From NCBI GenBank assembly GCA_963739625.1, contig CAVUAU010000003.1:1-64000 (forward strand): a DNA stretch of 64,000 nucleotides, written 5' to 3'. How positions within the stretch are numbered: the first letter of the stretch is position 1; every line of letters begins with the position of its first letter. The notes below the pieces were generated by a model that saw only the letters and a program-made list of their open reading frames with translations, was not told where the DNA came from and ran no database searches. This stretch comes from Salinimicrobium sp963739625 (GTDB lineage Bacteria; Bacteroidota; Bacteroidia; Flavobacteriales; Flavobacteriaceae). Both the position numbers and the translations under genes were made by a program. Of the stretch, positions 1 through 9,835 are shown one piece after another.

Positions 1-777
1 ATTGTATTTGCCACCCTTAGTCCCGATTATTATTTTCCCGGCTGCGGGGTACAGGTGCAGGACATGCTGGAGATCGACACCTGTCCCGCGCTTGACGTGA
101 GAAACCAGTGTAGCGGTTTTATCTACGCGCTTTCTGTGGCCGATCAATTCATCAAAACAGGTATGTATAAAAATGTATTGGTGATTGGAAGCGAGAACCA
201 TAGCGGCGGCCTTGACTTCACTACCCGCGGAAGGGGAGTGTCTGTAATTTTTGGCGACGGAGCCGGAGCAGCAGTACTTACCCGCAGCGACCACAACGGG
301 CAGGGAATACTTTCAACCCATCTGCATTCTGAAGGAAAACACGCGCTGGAACTTTCCCTGAAAGGACCCAGCACGTTGCATTGGGTGCCCGAGATCATTG
401 CTGAAAATCCGCAGGGCGACGATATTCCTTACTATCCATATATGAACGGGCAGTTCGTTTTTAAGAATGCTGTGGTTCGCTTTTCTGAAGTGATCAATGA
501 AGGCCTCCAAGCCAACGGACTGGAAGTAAAAGATATCGACATGTTGATCCCGCACCAGGCAAACCTCAGGATCTCGCAATTCATTCAGCACAAATTTAAG
601 CTGAAGGATGAGCAGGTGTACAACAACATTCAAAAATTTGGAAATACCACCGCGGCATCTATTCCTATCGCTTTGACCGAAGCCTGGGAAGAAGGCAAGA
701 TCAAGGAAGGTGATACCGTGGTGCTGGCTGCTTTTGGTAGCGGTTTTACCTGGGCAAGTGCTATTTTGAAGTGGTAA
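1..777 (+). CDS. 3-oxoacyl-ACP synthase III family protein (5' partial)
   Basis: The reading frame is open from the first base, so the gene begins outside the window and about 80 N-terminal residues are missing; 258 residues are present. It looks like a KAS III (FabH-type) condensing enzyme, which joins an acyl-CoA starter to malonyl-ACP in fatty acid or related lipid synthesis in the cytoplasm. The catalytic triad is visible: Cys in NQCSGF (fragment residue 37), His in IPHQAN, and Asn in FGNTTAASIP, followed by the glycine-rich end GSGFTWASAIL. It may be housekeeping FabH or a paralogue such as those in flexirubin-type or aryl polyene clusters; the upstream neighbours needed to decide are not in the window. 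Confidence 0.85.
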   Translation: MVFATLSPDYYFPGCGVQVQDMLEIDTCPALDVRNQCSGFIYALSVADQFIKTGMYKNVLVIGSENHSGGLDFTTRGRGVSVIFGDGAGAAVLTRSDHNGQGILSTHLHSEGKHALELSLKGPSTLHWVPEIIAENPQGDDIPYYPYMNGQFVFKNAVVRFSEVINEGLQANGLEVKDIDMLIPHQANLRISQFIQHKFKLKDEQVYNNIQKFGNTTAASIPIALTEAWEEGKIKEGDTVVLAAFGSGFTWASAILKW

Positions 778-880
778 ACGTATCGACTTTCGAGGTTTTA
801 CTACGCCTAATTAATTGATATAGTCCCCTCCCGGGAGGGGTGTCCGCAGGACGGGGTGGGTATTTTTTCCTGTTATTGGT

Positions 881-902
881 TTCAAAAATGTCGTTTTTGA
901 GA
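881..902. repeat. Dispersed TCAAAAATG-type palindrome, copy 1
   Basis: TTCAAAAATGTCGTTTTTGA followed by GA is an inverted repeat with TCAAAAA and TTTTTGA arms. Similar palindromes recur in other spacers of this window (15611, 15964, 30251, 44398, 51099, 57512). Confidence 0.6.
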
Positions 903-953
903 TCCGTATTTTATAGCCCCGGATTTAAATCCGGGGCTAGTTTATCTAACAAC

Positions 954-985
954 AAAAAGCCGCAACTGGTGAGTTGCGGCTTTTT
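954..985. terminator. Bidirectional intrinsic terminator
   Basis: A 14-bp perfect stem (AAAAAGCCGCAACT with its complement) around a GGTG loop, with A and T runs on the two sides. It can stop transcription from the FabH-like gene on the plus strand and from the TonB-type receptor on the minus strand. Confidence 0.8.
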
Positions 986-1004
986 CGGCTAATAAAACAA
1001 ACTA

Positions 1005-3366
1005 TTAAAACATTCCGCCGCCATTGGCAGTGTTGTCATCACGTTGTTTGCGTTCAAGGGCTTTGTTCTTGCCACCACCAAAGCGGTAAGTAAAGCCGAG
1101 GTATAGATTTCTGGACTCATTTTTAAGTTCCCCTTCCTGCGGACTAGGCAAATTGGTTGAAAACTTCTGTACCTGGGTGTCAAAAGCATCATTTAAATTG
1201 AGGCTTAAGGAAGCCTTGTCATTCCAGAAGCTGTAGCGCGCTCCAATGTTCACAAAGTACCTGTCTTCGATGTCGAATTGCAGTTCGGAGATCTCACTTT
1301 GATACATTCCGAAAAGCTGCATTCTAAACTGTTTTGTGATCTTGAAGGTGTTATTCGCCTGCAGCCTGTAATAATTGTTCTCCTTTTCAAGATAGACGCT
1401 TCCAATATAGCCCTGCAAGGTTTGAGAATAGAAATTGAAATTTGCATTCAGGTCCCAGAAATGAAATGGTTGAAGACTCGCCGAAAGTTCGACCCCATAA
1501 GAATCATTGTCGCCAATGTTGTCAAAGGTCAGAATGATATGCTCCGGATTTTCAGGGATCATCCTCCACGATCTGGGAGATTTCATCGCTGGTCATCCTG
1601 TAGAACACTCCTGCCGAAAGTGAGGTTTTGTTGATCTTTTGTGTATAGTTGAACTCCACCGAATTAGTAAATTGTGGCTTCAAAGCAGGGTTTCCTTTTA
1701 CAGTAAGCCGTGGAGTGGAGAGCTGCCTCACCGGGTTCACCTGACCCAGAGATGGACGGTCAACCCTGCGGCTGTAACTAAGCTGGTAAGAACTTTTTTC
1801 TCCGGGTGTGAAGGTCACAAAACCCGATGGATAAAGTGTAAAATAGTCATCTTCATAAATATTCTCTCCGTCCTGCCCGGCGTCTACATTATAGTTCTCA
1901 AGCCGCGCACCCAGCTGGTAAGACCATTTTCCAAGCTCCTGCCCAAAAGTGCTGTAAAAGGAATAAATGTCGCGGTCATAGGTGTAAAAAACGTCCTGTA
2001 AACTTTCGTTTGTTGTGTTGTAATTATTGTCTGTTCTGCGCAGGCGCACTTCGGCACCGGCCTCCACTTTTGTGGTTTCGGTCAAAGGGTTAACGTAATC
2101 CAGGTTGGTAAGGATCGTTTTTTCGGTGCGGTCGACATCTTCTTCAAAAGAGGTAGGTGCAGCCTCGCCGGTATAATCGGTGACGGTATTTTCATCGTTG
2201 TTATACCTGTTGTAATCTACTTCCAGCTCGATCTCGTGGCCTTCTTTTTCGAAGTTGTGGCGATAATCGAAGTTGTAAGTCGAAGAAAGGTTCTCCTCAT
2301 CAGTATTCAGCAACTGGGTATAATTCCGGTCAGGTTCCTGCGGAAATCTGAGTCCAAAATCGCCGCGACCTTTGAAGTTGGAAAGGTTTTGATTGGTGTA
2401 GAAGGACAGGGTGTTGTTGTCATCCAGGTAAAAATCAAGACCGAGTTTTCCTAACCGGCTGGTGTTTCCGAGAATTAGGTCAGGATATTCGGTGGCTCCG
2501 GTCTCCACATCTCTTATGTAGCCATGGATACTGTTTTCTCCGGAATTTACACCAAGAGTCGAATAAAAGTTGAATTTACCGGTGCGGTAGTTCATATTCA
2601 GGTTAGCATTGGCCCGGGTATGATTTGCAATATTGACCCCTGCGGAAAGATCACCGTTAAAGCCAAGATTCGCATTCTTGTGCAGCACGATATTGATGAT
2701 CCCACTCATACCTTCGGGATTGTATTTAGCCGAAGGATTTGTGATCAACTCCACTTTTTTAATAGAAGTGGAAGGAATGGTCTTCAGCAAAGTGGCAGCA
2801 TCCATATTGGTAGGTTTCCCGTCCAATAGAACGCGCACGTTGGTATTGCCACGAAGGGCAATATTCCCATCCTGGTCTACACTTACCGAAGGAATGTTGT
2901 TCATAATATCGGCAGCGGTGGCCCCCATCGTAGTGAGGTCTTTGCCAACATTGATGATCTTGCGGTCAATGCGCTGCTCTATGGTAGAGCGTTCGGCAAC
3001 CACCTCCACATCGTCTAGCTGGGCAACTTCTGCTTCCAGAAAAATGGTGCCGAGATCGAAGCTTCTCTTCTTTTCTGAAACCACTACCTCTTGTGCAAAG
3101 GTCTTGTATCCCATGAACTGGATTTGGAAGATGTAACTTCCTTCCGGAAGCTTTTCAAGGATAAAGCTTCCATCTACGGCGCTTACAGTTCCTTCGACGA
3201 TCTGGCCGGTGCTGTCTTTGACAGATACTGTGGCATAGGGAATAGGTTCCTGAAATTCTTTGTCCATTATCACCCCGGTAACTGTTCCCACGATCTCGGG
3301 ATCGGGTGCCGCTTTACCGGGTATGGAGATGAACAAAAGCATTAAAATTAAGATGAACTTTTTCAT
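1005..3366 (-). CDS. TonB-dependent receptor / outer membrane beta-barrel protein, one frameshift
   Basis: The predicted product is about 786 residues once one extra base is removed. Residues 1-19 are a signal peptide ending near GKAAPD. A carboxypeptidase-regulatory-like domain follows (about 27-110, VTGVIMDKEFQEPIPYATVSV), then a plug-like segment (about 130-235, NIPSVSVDQDGNIALRGN), then a beta-barrel ending in LYLGFTYRFGGGKN. It resembles the outer-membrane-beta-barrel family close to TonB receptors, which move ligands into the periplasm; the ligand cannot be read from sequence. The frame breaks near 1551-1553: the first part ends SQIVEDDP and the sequence resumes as PENPEHIILTF, explained by CCC where CC is expected. 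A FecI/FecR or SusD neighbour is not present. Confidence 0.85.
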
Positions 3367-3811
3367 TTTTTGATTGTTTTGATTGATTGATGGTTAAACA
3401 TAATACTTTGTTAAACATAGTTATTGAACAGATTGTTTCAAAAAAGTATATGCTTCTATGTTAAAGACGCTTAAAAAATCTGAAACGTTGCACCGGACTC
3501 AAATTTTTTTTAATTCTTTCTCTTTTTCGCTCTTTTGCACTCACAAAGTACCTTGTTATGCATAATTAAAGAGCGAATGCCCCCCGAAAAACCTGCCTGT
3601 TATCTATAAGACTTTTCAGTCGGGGTTTTGTTACAGTAAAATATTAAAAGAACCCACACACAAGGTGTGGGTTCAACATCAGAGCTCTTTTAACACTAAC
3701 CATCAATGTACCTCAAAGCGCCCTAATGCGGGAAATATTTCTTACCTTAAAGACTGTAGAGGTGTATCTTTGTTACACTATTCAGAAAAATTTGCAGTCA
3801 GAAAAATAGTT
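3367..3811. other. Divergent intergenic region
   Basis: This spacer separates the receptor gene (minus) from the CoA-binding gene (plus). No gene is seen. It is AT-rich near the receptor start, holds a 10-bp hairpin GAACCCACAC/GTGTGGGTTC at 3650-3674 without a useful T-run, and a promoter for the plus-strand gene near 3765. Confidence 0.5.
3765..3772 (+). promoter_or_regulatory. Bacteroidota -7 box TATCTTTG
   Basis: TATCTTTG fits the TAnnTTTG -7 consensus exactly and lies about 40 nt before the ATG at 3812, giving a short leader for the CoA-binding protein. Confidence 0.55.
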
Positions 3812-4174
3812 ATGGACAAAAAAACTTTAGTGCTTGGAGCTTCAACCAATCCTGCCCGTTATGCTTATGCGGCTATTAACCGTTTGGTACAGAATAGAAT
3901 ACCCACTGTAGCTTTGGGGCTTAAAAAAGGGGAAGTAGCCGGGGTACAGATAGAAACAGAAAAAAAAGATTTTGAAGATATTGATACCGTTACTCTTTAT
4001 TTGGGACCACCACGGCAGAAACAGTATTACGATTACATCATTTCACTTCATCCCCAGCGGGTGATCTTCAATCCGGGTACAGAAAATCCCGAATTTTACC
4101 GCCTGCTTCAGGAAAAAGATATTGAAGTAGAAGTGGCCTGCACCTTAGTCATGTTGGCGACGCAGCAATATTAG
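3812..4174 (+). CDS. CoA-binding domain protein (YccU-like)
   Basis: The product has 120 residues. The start at 3812 (MDKKTLVLGAS) is preferred over the upstream in-frame extension because it sits just behind a -7 box and matches the family start. It is a single Rossmann-type CoA-binding domain: VLGASTNPARYAYAAINRL is the nucleotide-binding loop, and NPGTENPEF is the conserved motif close to the end, as in YccU proteins and the N-terminus of succinyl-CoA synthetase alpha. The cellular role of stand-alone members is not known. The 3' end overlaps the convergent symporter gene by 30 nt. Confidence 0.85.
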   Translation: MDKKTLVLGASTNPARYAYAAINRLVQNRIPTVALGLKKGEVAGVQIETEKKDFEDIDTVTLYLGPPRQKQYYDYIISLHPQRVIFNPGTENPEFYRLLQEKDIEVEVACTLVMLATQQY

Positions 4175-5591
4175 CCCGAGGAAGGTTAGGAACCCGTTTA
4201 GGATCAGGACGAAAAATCCGAATTCAAACCCGAACCAGGCGAGGCTGTTCACACTAATGAGGTAAGTGAGGATTGGGGAAGCAATCGCAATGACCGGCAC
4301 CAGTTTGTCTTTTACCTGCATTTTGGTGAATAACCCAAAGCTGTACAGCCCCAGCAAGGGACCGTAGGTGTAGCCTGCAAAAACGAACAAGCTTCGCGAT
4401 CACACTTTCATCCCTTATGATATACTTAAAGGCAATGATCACAAGGATGAGCACAATGGAAACTCCCACGTGAATTCTTTTCCTAATGGCTTCCTGCCTT
4501 GCTGCTGCATACCTTTTCTCAATTTCAAGAATATCTATACTAAAGGAGGTGGTGAGAGAGGTGAGGGCGCTGTCGGCACTGCTGTAAGCCGCTGCGATAA
4601 GGCCAAGGATAAAGAAGACGGCAATTCCCATCCCCATGCTGCCTTGAGTGGCGATCACCGGGAACAGGTCATCTTTGGACGCGTCAATTCCATTTTGCCG
4701 GGCATATTCGGTCAAAAGAACTCCTAAAGAAAGGAAGAGCAGGTTAACAAAGACCAGCACGATCGTAAACCAGAACATGTTCTTTTGAGCGTCGCCCAGG
4801 TTACGGCAGGTTAGGTTCTTTTGCATCATATCCTGGTCCAGCCCCGTCATCACGATGGTAATAAATGCTCCGGAAATAAACTGCTTCCAGAAAAAGTCAG
4901 CGCTTTTAATGTCATCGAAAAAGAAAATTTTTGAGAATTCAGAATTGGAGATGTGAGATATAAGATCCCCGCCCTGGATCCCCAGGTCTGCCGATACATA
5001 ATAGATGCTCACGCCCACCGCGATCAACATGCACAGCGTTTGCAGCGTATCTGTGTACACAATGGTTTTAATCCCCGACCTGAAGGTGTATAGCCAAATG
5101 AGCAGGATGGTCATGACCACCGTCGCCCAGAACGGGATCCCCAGCTGGTCGAAAAGGATGATTTGGAGCACATTTGCCACCAGGAACAGCCGGAAACTTG
5201 CTCCCACCACTCGAGATAACAAAAAGAATGAGGCGCCGGTTTTATAAGAATAAGTACCAAACCTTCCTTCTAAATAAGTGTAGATAGAGGTGAGGTTCAT
5301 TCGGTAATATAGCGGCAGCAACACTAAACCAATCACCAGGTAACCCACCACGTATCCCAGCACCACCTGCATATAACTAAACTGGCTTGCCTCTACCCAA
5401 CCGGGTACAGAGATAAATGTGACGCCGCTAAGCGAAGCACCAATCATTCCGAAGGCGACGACATACCAGGGCGACTGCCGGTTGGCTTTGAAAAAGGTGG
5501 TATTATCAGAATTTTTTCCGGTGAGCCATGAAATGAAGATCAGGGCCAGGAAATAGGCGGCGATAAGCAAAAGGATATAAAGGGGCTGCAT
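4145..5591 (-). CDS. Sodium:solute symporter family protein, one frameshift
   Basis: The predicted product is about 481 residues after removing one base. It is a polytopic inner-membrane protein of the SSS family, which couples sodium entry to uptake of sugars, amino acids or similar solutes. Hydrophobic helices start at residue 3 (YILLLIAAYFLALIF). GASLSGVTFISVPGW and the helix containing SSADSALTSLTTSFS are family signatures; the latter forms part of the sodium site. The frame breaks near 4388: IRDESVIAKL continues correctly as FVFAGYTYGPLLGLYSFG if one inserted G is removed. The C-terminal helices then run to LLRRQHD. The substrate cannot be assigned. It overlaps the convergent CoA-binding gene by 30 nt. 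Confidence 0.85.
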
Positions 5592-5688
5592 AAGCTAAGA
5601 TTTCGGGGCCAAAATACGAAAACTGCAGTATCTTCAGCAAAGGGCTTTCGGCTTAAATTTTTCGTCAAAAAAGCCGTAATTTTGGCCT

Positions 5689-6306
5689 ATGGAATTTTCA
5701 TCAAAACTTTTGGAGGGAGCGGTAAATGAAATGTCTCAGCTGCCGGGAATTGGAAGGAGAACAGCGCTTCGCCTGGTGCTGCATTTATTGAAGCAGCCCG
5801 AGTCGCAAACGGTGGCCCTTAGCAAAGCCCTGGTGGATCTAAAAACCGAAGTGAAGTTCTGCAGGAACTGCCATAACATTAGTGATAACGAGCTCTGCGA
5901 GATCTGTGCCAACAAAAACAGGCAAAGCAACATTGTTTGCGTGGTCGAAGACATTCGCGACGTCATGGCCATTGAAAATACCAGCCAATATCGTGGTTTG
6001 TACCACGTGCTTGGCGGCAAGATCAATCCTATGGAAGGCGTTGGCCCCTCGCAGTTGACCATCAAATCTTTGGTGGAGAAGGCGAAAAACGGGGAGATCG
6101 AGGAGATCATCTTTGCCCTTAGCAGCACGCTGGAGGGAGACACTACCAATTTTTACATTTTTAAGCAGCTGGAAGGGCTCAACATCAAGACCAGTACCAT
6201 CGCACGCGGAATTTCTGTCGGCGATGAGCTCGAATATGCAGACGAAATCACTCTTGGCCGCAGCATCACCAACAGGATTCCTTTTGAAAATTCGCTGAAG
6301 AGCTAG
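5689..6306 (+). CDS. recR: Recombination protein RecR
   Basis: The product has 205 residues, the usual size. RecR acts with RecO (and RecF) to load RecA on gapped single-stranded DNA. Visible parts are the N-terminal helix-hairpin-helix (about 12-28, SQLPGIGRRTALRLVLHLL), a four-cysteine zinc motif (C58, C61, C70, C73), and a Toprim domain (about 81-175) with VVEDIRDVMAIE and YHVLGGKINPMEGVGP. The end ITLGRSITNRIPF is typical. It stands alone, divergent from the symporter gene across about 100 bp. Confidence 0.97.
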   Translation: MEFSSKLLEGAVNEMSQLPGIGRRTALRLVLHLLKQPESQTVALSKALVDLKTEVKFCRNCHNISDNELCEICANKNRQSNIVCVVEDIRDVMAIENTSQYRGLYHVLGGKINPMEGVGPSQLTIKSLVEKAKNGEIEEIIFALSSTLEGDTTNFYIFKQLEGLNIKTSTIARGISVGDELEYADEITLGRSITNRIPFENSLKS

Positions 6307-6563
6307 AACTCTTCGGAAGTAAATCTTCAAAAAGGGCATTTTCTTCCTGTTTTTGGGCAGCTTCGGAAGAATTGGAATCAAAAAACAATCACAATACTTT
6401 CCGAAGTAAATCCTGAAATTGTAATTTTACTCGGGAAAACGGCTGATTTCCAGCGCTGGAATAACTTCAGAAATCGTTATCGCCTGAATTTTTATTATTA
6501 AAAAAGCGGATTTTTTAGTAATTTCGCACTTAATTTAATTAATCACATCTTCGAGATAAGAAT
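6307..6563. other. Intergenic region before the E2 gene
   Basis: No gene seen. Two CTTCGGAAG/CCGAAG-type short motifs occur. TAATTTCG at about 6519-6526 resembles the TAnnTTTG -7 box and lies 38 nt before the E2 start, so it may be its promoter. Confidence 0.35.
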
Positions 6564-7895
6564 ATGGCAAAGTTTGAACTAAAGTTACCCAAGATGGGGG
6601 AAAGTGTTGCCGAGGCAACTATAACAAATTGGTTGAAGGAAGTTGGAGATAGCATTGAGGCCGATGAGGCAGTGCTGGAGATTGCCACCGACAAAGTAGA
6701 CAGCGAGGTGCCCAGCGAAGTGGACGGCAAACTGATCGAAAAGTTGTTCAATGAAGATGATGTAGTGCAGGTAGGCCAGACTATTGCTATTATTGAGACT
6801 GAAGGTGAAAGCGGGGAAGAGGAAACCGCTGTCGCCGAACAGGAAGTGCCTTCTCCCGAACTTGAAGAAGCGGTTGCACAGGCAGAAGAGCGTGTAGAGC
6901 AGGCCAAAGGCAGCATTTCTACTTCAGATTTTGCTGATAGTGATCGTTTTTATTCACCCCTGGTAAAAAACATCGCCAAAGAAGAAGGAATTTCTTTTGA
7001 GGAACTTGAAAATATTGAAGGAAGCGGCAAAGATGGAAGGGTGACCAAAAATGACATTTTAGGATACCTTGAAACCCGCGGCAATCAGCCGGCACAGGGC
7101 AAACATCAAACAGAAAAAACCACTACCACTGCCGAGCCTAAGGCTGCAGCGCCACAACCTACTAAGACTCCGGTGAGCGTGAACGGTGAAGATGAGATCA
7201 TCGAGATGTCCCGCATGGGCAAAATGATCGCGCACCACATGGTGGAAAGCGTGCAAACATCGGCCCACGTGCAGTCCTTCATCGAGGTAGATGTGACCAA
7301 CATTTGGAACTGGCGTAAGAAGCACAAAGATGCTTTTGCCAAGAGAGAGGGTGAAAAACTGACTTTTACGCCTATCTTCATGGAAGCCGTGGCCAAAGCC
7401 ATCAGAGATTTTCCTATGATCAACATTTCTGTTGACGGCGATAAGATCATCAAGAGAAAGAATATTAACCTGGGAATGGCAGCAGCCCTTCCTGACGGAA
7501 ATCTAATTGTTCCTGTAATTAAAAATGCAGATCAATTGAACCTTGTAGGGATGGCTAAAAAGGTGAATGACCTTGCCAACCGTGCGCGCATGAACAAATT
7601 GAAGCCTGACGACATCCAGGGTGGAACTTACACGGTGACTAACGTGGGAACGTTTGGCAGCATTATGGGAACGCCGATAATCAATCAGCCGCAAGTGGGG
7701 ATCCTGGCGCTGGGAGCGATAAGAAAAGTTCCTGCCGTCATTGAAACTCCCGATGGTGACTTTATTGGTATCCGATATAAAATGTTCCTGTCTCACAGCT
7801 ATGATCACCGCGTGGTGAATGGTGCTTTGGGAGGCCAGTTCGTACAGCGGGTGGCGCAGTATCTTGAAAATTTTGACAAAGACAGGGATATTTAA
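6564..7895 (+). CDS. 2-oxo acid dehydrogenase E2 (dihydrolipoyllysine-residue acyltransferase)
   Basis: The product has 443 residues in the standard order: a lipoyl domain (1-78) with the lipoylated Lys44 in the motif ATDKVDSEVP, an acidic linker, an E3-binding domain (about 130-170, PLVKNIAKEEGISFEEL), a Pro/Ala/Thr linker, and the acyltransferase domain (about 210-443). The E2 core transfers acyl groups from E1 to CoA. The active-site motif near the end reads DHRVVNG (His415), with Asn where the classical motif DHRxxDG has Asp. Branched-chain 2-oxo acid dehydrogenase is the likeliest complex, but E1 and E3 are not nearby, so pyruvate or oxoglutarate cannot be excluded. Confidence 0.9.
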   Translation: MAKFELKLPKMGESVAEATITNWLKEVGDSIEADEAVLEIATDKVDSEVPSEVDGKLIEKLFNEDDVVQVGQTIAIIETEGESGEEETAVAEQEVPSPELEEAVAQAEERVEQAKGSISTSDFADSDRFYSPLVKNIAKEEGISFEELENIEGSGKDGRVTKNDILGYLETRGNQPAQGKHQTEKTTTTAEPKAAAPQPTKTPVSVNGEDEIIEMSRMGKMIAHHMVESVQTSAHVQSFIEVDVTNIWNWRKKHKDAFAKREGEKLTFTPIFMEAVAKAIRDFPMINISVDGDKIIKRKNINLGMAAALPDGNLIVPVIKNADQLNLVGMAKKVNDLANRARMNKLKPDDIQGGTYTVTNVGTFGSIMGTPIINQPQVGILALGAIRKVPAVIETPDGDFIGIRYKMFLSHSYDHRVVNGALGGQFVQRVAQYLENFDKDRDI

Positions 7896-7916
7896 TTAGA
7901 GTCTAAAAAATTATAA

Positions 7917-7952
7917 AAAGCCGTAGCCTTTTAAGTTGCGGCTTTCTTTTTT
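7917..7952 (+). terminator. Intrinsic terminator after the E2 gene
   Basis: An 11-bp stem AAAGCCGTAGC/GTTGCGGCTTT (with two G-T pairs) is followed by CTTTTTTTT, 22 nt after the E2 stop codon. Confidence 0.75.
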
Positions 7953-8089
7953 TAAGTGTTAGCTCTTCACCAGAAGCAAACCTAATTTCCAGTTCCTCAT
8001 AATTCAATCTTGACCCCAAATAACTGGTCACTGACCACTGACCACTGACCACTACTTTTACTATCTTTACCCAAAACGCTGAATTAATT

Positions 8090-8869
8090 ATGGAGTTGAA
8101 ACTCACCAGGCCCATCTGTTTTTTTGACCTCGAAGCCACAGGAATGCATGTTGCCAAAGACCGAATCGTTGAAATATCAATTCTTAAGGTTCACCCGAAC
8201 GGAAACAGGGAAAGCAAAACCTGGCTGGTCAATCCCGAAAGATCTATTCCCAAAGATGTGGTGGCGGTGCACGGAATTACCGATGAAAAAGTGGCAAATG
8301 AGCCTACCTTTAAAGAGCTGGCGCCACAGGTGCAGGAGATGATCAAGGGCTGTGACCTCGCCGGGTATAATTCAAATCGTTTTGACATCCCCATGCTGGC
8401 CGAGGAAATGTTGCGCGCCGGCTACGATTTTGAGATGAAAAATATGATGGCTGTTGATGTACAAACCATCTTTCACAAAATGGAACAGCGCACCCTTGCT
8501 GCAGCCTATAAATTTTACTGCGGAAAAGATCTTGAGAACGCCCACAGCGCCGAGGCAGATACTATGGCAACCTACGAGGTGCTTAAATCTCAGCTGGACC
8601 GCTATGAAGAGGAGCTGCAGAATGATGTAAAATGGCTTTCAGACTTTAGTGCCAGGAAGAACTGTGCAGATATTGCCGGCTTCATTGCCTTCAATAAAAA
8701 AGGTCAGGAAGTTTTTACCTTCGGAAAGCACAAGAACAAATGTGTAGAAGACATTTTGGAGCAGGAGCCGGGTTACTTCGGCTGGTTTCAGAACGGCGAT
8801 TTTCCTTTGTACACCAAAAAGGTGTTAACTGCGATAAAACTGAGAAAACTAAACACCAAGTTGAAATAA
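8090..8869 (+). CDS. DnaQ-like 3'-5' exonuclease with a DUF3820-like tail
   Basis: The product has 259 residues. Residues 8-180 form a DEDDh exonuclease domain: FFDLEATG (Asp13, Glu15), then NSNRFDIPMLAEE, and a late AHSAEADTMAT with the catalytic His and Asp. Such enzymes trim DNA or RNA 3' ends, for example as proofreading subunits or in repair. The C-terminal part (about 205-245, FGKHKNKCVEDIL and FGWFQNGDFP) is not part of the nuclease. It resembles the small stand-alone DUF3820 protein encoded at 57254-57487 and the tail seen in some exonuclease X-like proteins. It leads a tight run with the FAH hydrolase, Hpt protein and CinA. Confidence 0.85.
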   Translation: MELKLTRPICFFDLEATGMHVAKDRIVEISILKVHPNGNRESKTWLVNPERSIPKDVVAVHGITDEKVANEPTFKELAPQVQEMIKGCDLAGYNSNRFDIPMLAEEMLRAGYDFEMKNMMAVDVQTIFHKMEQRTLAAAYKFYCGKDLENAHSAEADTMATYEVLKSQLDRYEEELQNDVKWLSDFSARKNCADIAGFIAFNKKGQEVFTFGKHKNKCVEDILEQEPGYFGWFQNGDFPLYTKKVLTAIKLRKLNTKLK

Positions 8870-8882
8870 TCCTTCCGAAGAA

Positions 8883-9497
8883 ATGAAGATCATCTGTGTA
8901 GGCCGCAACTATACCGAACACATTGCGGAACTCAATAACGAAAAACCGCAAGATCCGGTTTTGTTCATGAAGCCGGACACGGCTATCCTGCTTAAGAAAC
9001 AGCCGTTTTTTATTCCGCCTTTTTCCGAAGATGTGCATTACGAGGTGGAGGTGCTGGTAAGGATCAATAGGGTAGGGAAGCATATTCAGCAGAAATTTGC
9101 GCACAAATATTACGATGAGATAGGGCTGGGAATAGATTTCACCGCCCGGGACCTGCAGCAGAAACTAAAAGAAAAAGGCCTCCCATGGGAAAAGGCTAAA
9201 GCCTTTGACGGGGCTGCGGTGATCTGCGAAAAATGGCAAAAAAAGGAGCTTTTTGAGGATGTGGACAACATAAACTTCAGCCTTCAAAAGAACGGGGAAG
9301 TGGTGCAGCAGAGTTCTACCTCGCATATGTTGTGGAAGATCGATGAATTAATAGAATACATCTCCCAATATTTCACTCTTAAGATTGGAGATATTATATT
9401 TACGGGAACTCCTGCGGGAGTGGGACCGGTAAAGATTGGCGACGAACTCACCGGATTTCTGGAAAACGAGCAACTTTTTTCAATTCAGGTAAGATAA
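8883..9497 (+). CDS. Fumarylacetoacetate hydrolase family protein
   Basis: The product has 204 residues, a compact single-domain FAH protein. The start at 8883 (MKIICVGRNYTEHIAE) matches the family core GRNY. Metal-binding acidic residues are visible in the HYEVEVLVRI stretch (E-x-E) and in the following GLGIDFTARDLQ (Asp). FTGTPAGVGPVKIGD is the conserved substrate-pocket loop. Members hydrolyse or decarboxylate C-C bonds in diketo acids such as acylpyruvates or oxaloacetate; the substrate here is unknown. The gene lies 13 nt after the exonuclease gene and its stop overlaps the Hpt start by one base (TAATG). Confidence 0.9.
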   Translation: MKIICVGRNYTEHIAELNNEKPQDPVLFMKPDTAILLKKQPFFIPPFSEDVHYEVEVLVRINRVGKHIQQKFAHKYYDEIGLGIDFTARDLQQKLKEKGLPWEKAKAFDGAAVICEKWQKKELFEDVDNINFSLQKNGEVVQQSSTSHMLWKIDELIEYISQYFTLKIGDIIFTGTPAGVGPVKIGDELTGFLENEQLFSIQVR

Positions 9498-9835
9498 TGA
9501 GCAATTACAACTTAGACAGCGTCAGGGAAATGGCCGGTGGCGACGACGATTTCGTTAAGGTCGTGGTACAGACTTTTATTGAGGAGATCCCACCAGATCT
9601 TGAAGCAATGAACCGGGCGGTCGCCGATGACAATCCCGCACAGGCATACCAATATGCCCATAAAATGAAGCCAAACCTGCAAATGTTTGGCCTTGAACTT
9701 ATGCCGCAGATAAGGATCCTGGAGGAATGGAGCAAGGCCGGGAAAGGAAAAGCTGAAGTAGAGGAAGCAGCGAAAACCATTACCGCGCGTTACCTGGTCG
9801 CAGAAGTTGACCTTAAAAAAGACTTTGATCTCTAA
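9497..9835 (+). CDS. Stand-alone histidine phosphotransfer (Hpt) domain protein
   Basis: The product has 112 residues and is a four-helix Hpt domain. The phospho-accepting histidine is His55 in YQYAHKMKPN, the usual place in the family motif AHxLKG(S/P). Hpt proteins relay phosphate between a hybrid kinase and a response regulator. No kinase or regulator gene is adjacent, so partners must be encoded elsewhere. It is coupled at both ends by TAATG overlaps to the FAH and CinA genes, so the three are one transcription unit. Direct involvement of CinA or FAH in the relay is not implied. Confidence 0.85.
   Translation: MSNYNLDSVREMAGGDDDFVKVVVQTFIEEIPPDLEAMNRAVADDNPAQAYQYAHKMKPNLQMFGLELMPQIRILEEWSKAGKGKAEVEEAAKTITARYLVAEVDLKKDFDL

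Larger units (their letters stand above)
778..1004. other. Intergenic spacer with palindromes
   Basis: No gene seen. The spacer holds a GC-rich stretch around 823-857 containing a CCCCTCCCGGGAGGGG palindrome, one copy of the dispersed TCAAAAATG/CATTTTTGA palindrome (881-902), a palindrome of AGCCCCGGATTTAAATCCGGGGCT type (about 914-938), and a terminator. Confidence 0.6.

Noticed and set aside
3650..3674. Hairpin GAACCCACAC/GTGTGGGTTC as a terminator
   Set aside because: No gene ends nearby on either strand and the T-run is poor; it may be a leader or repeat structure.
3812..5591. The 30-nt convergent overlap of the CoA-binding and symporter genes as a regulatory antisense device
   Set aside because: Short tail-to-tail overlaps are common and nothing else supports regulation.
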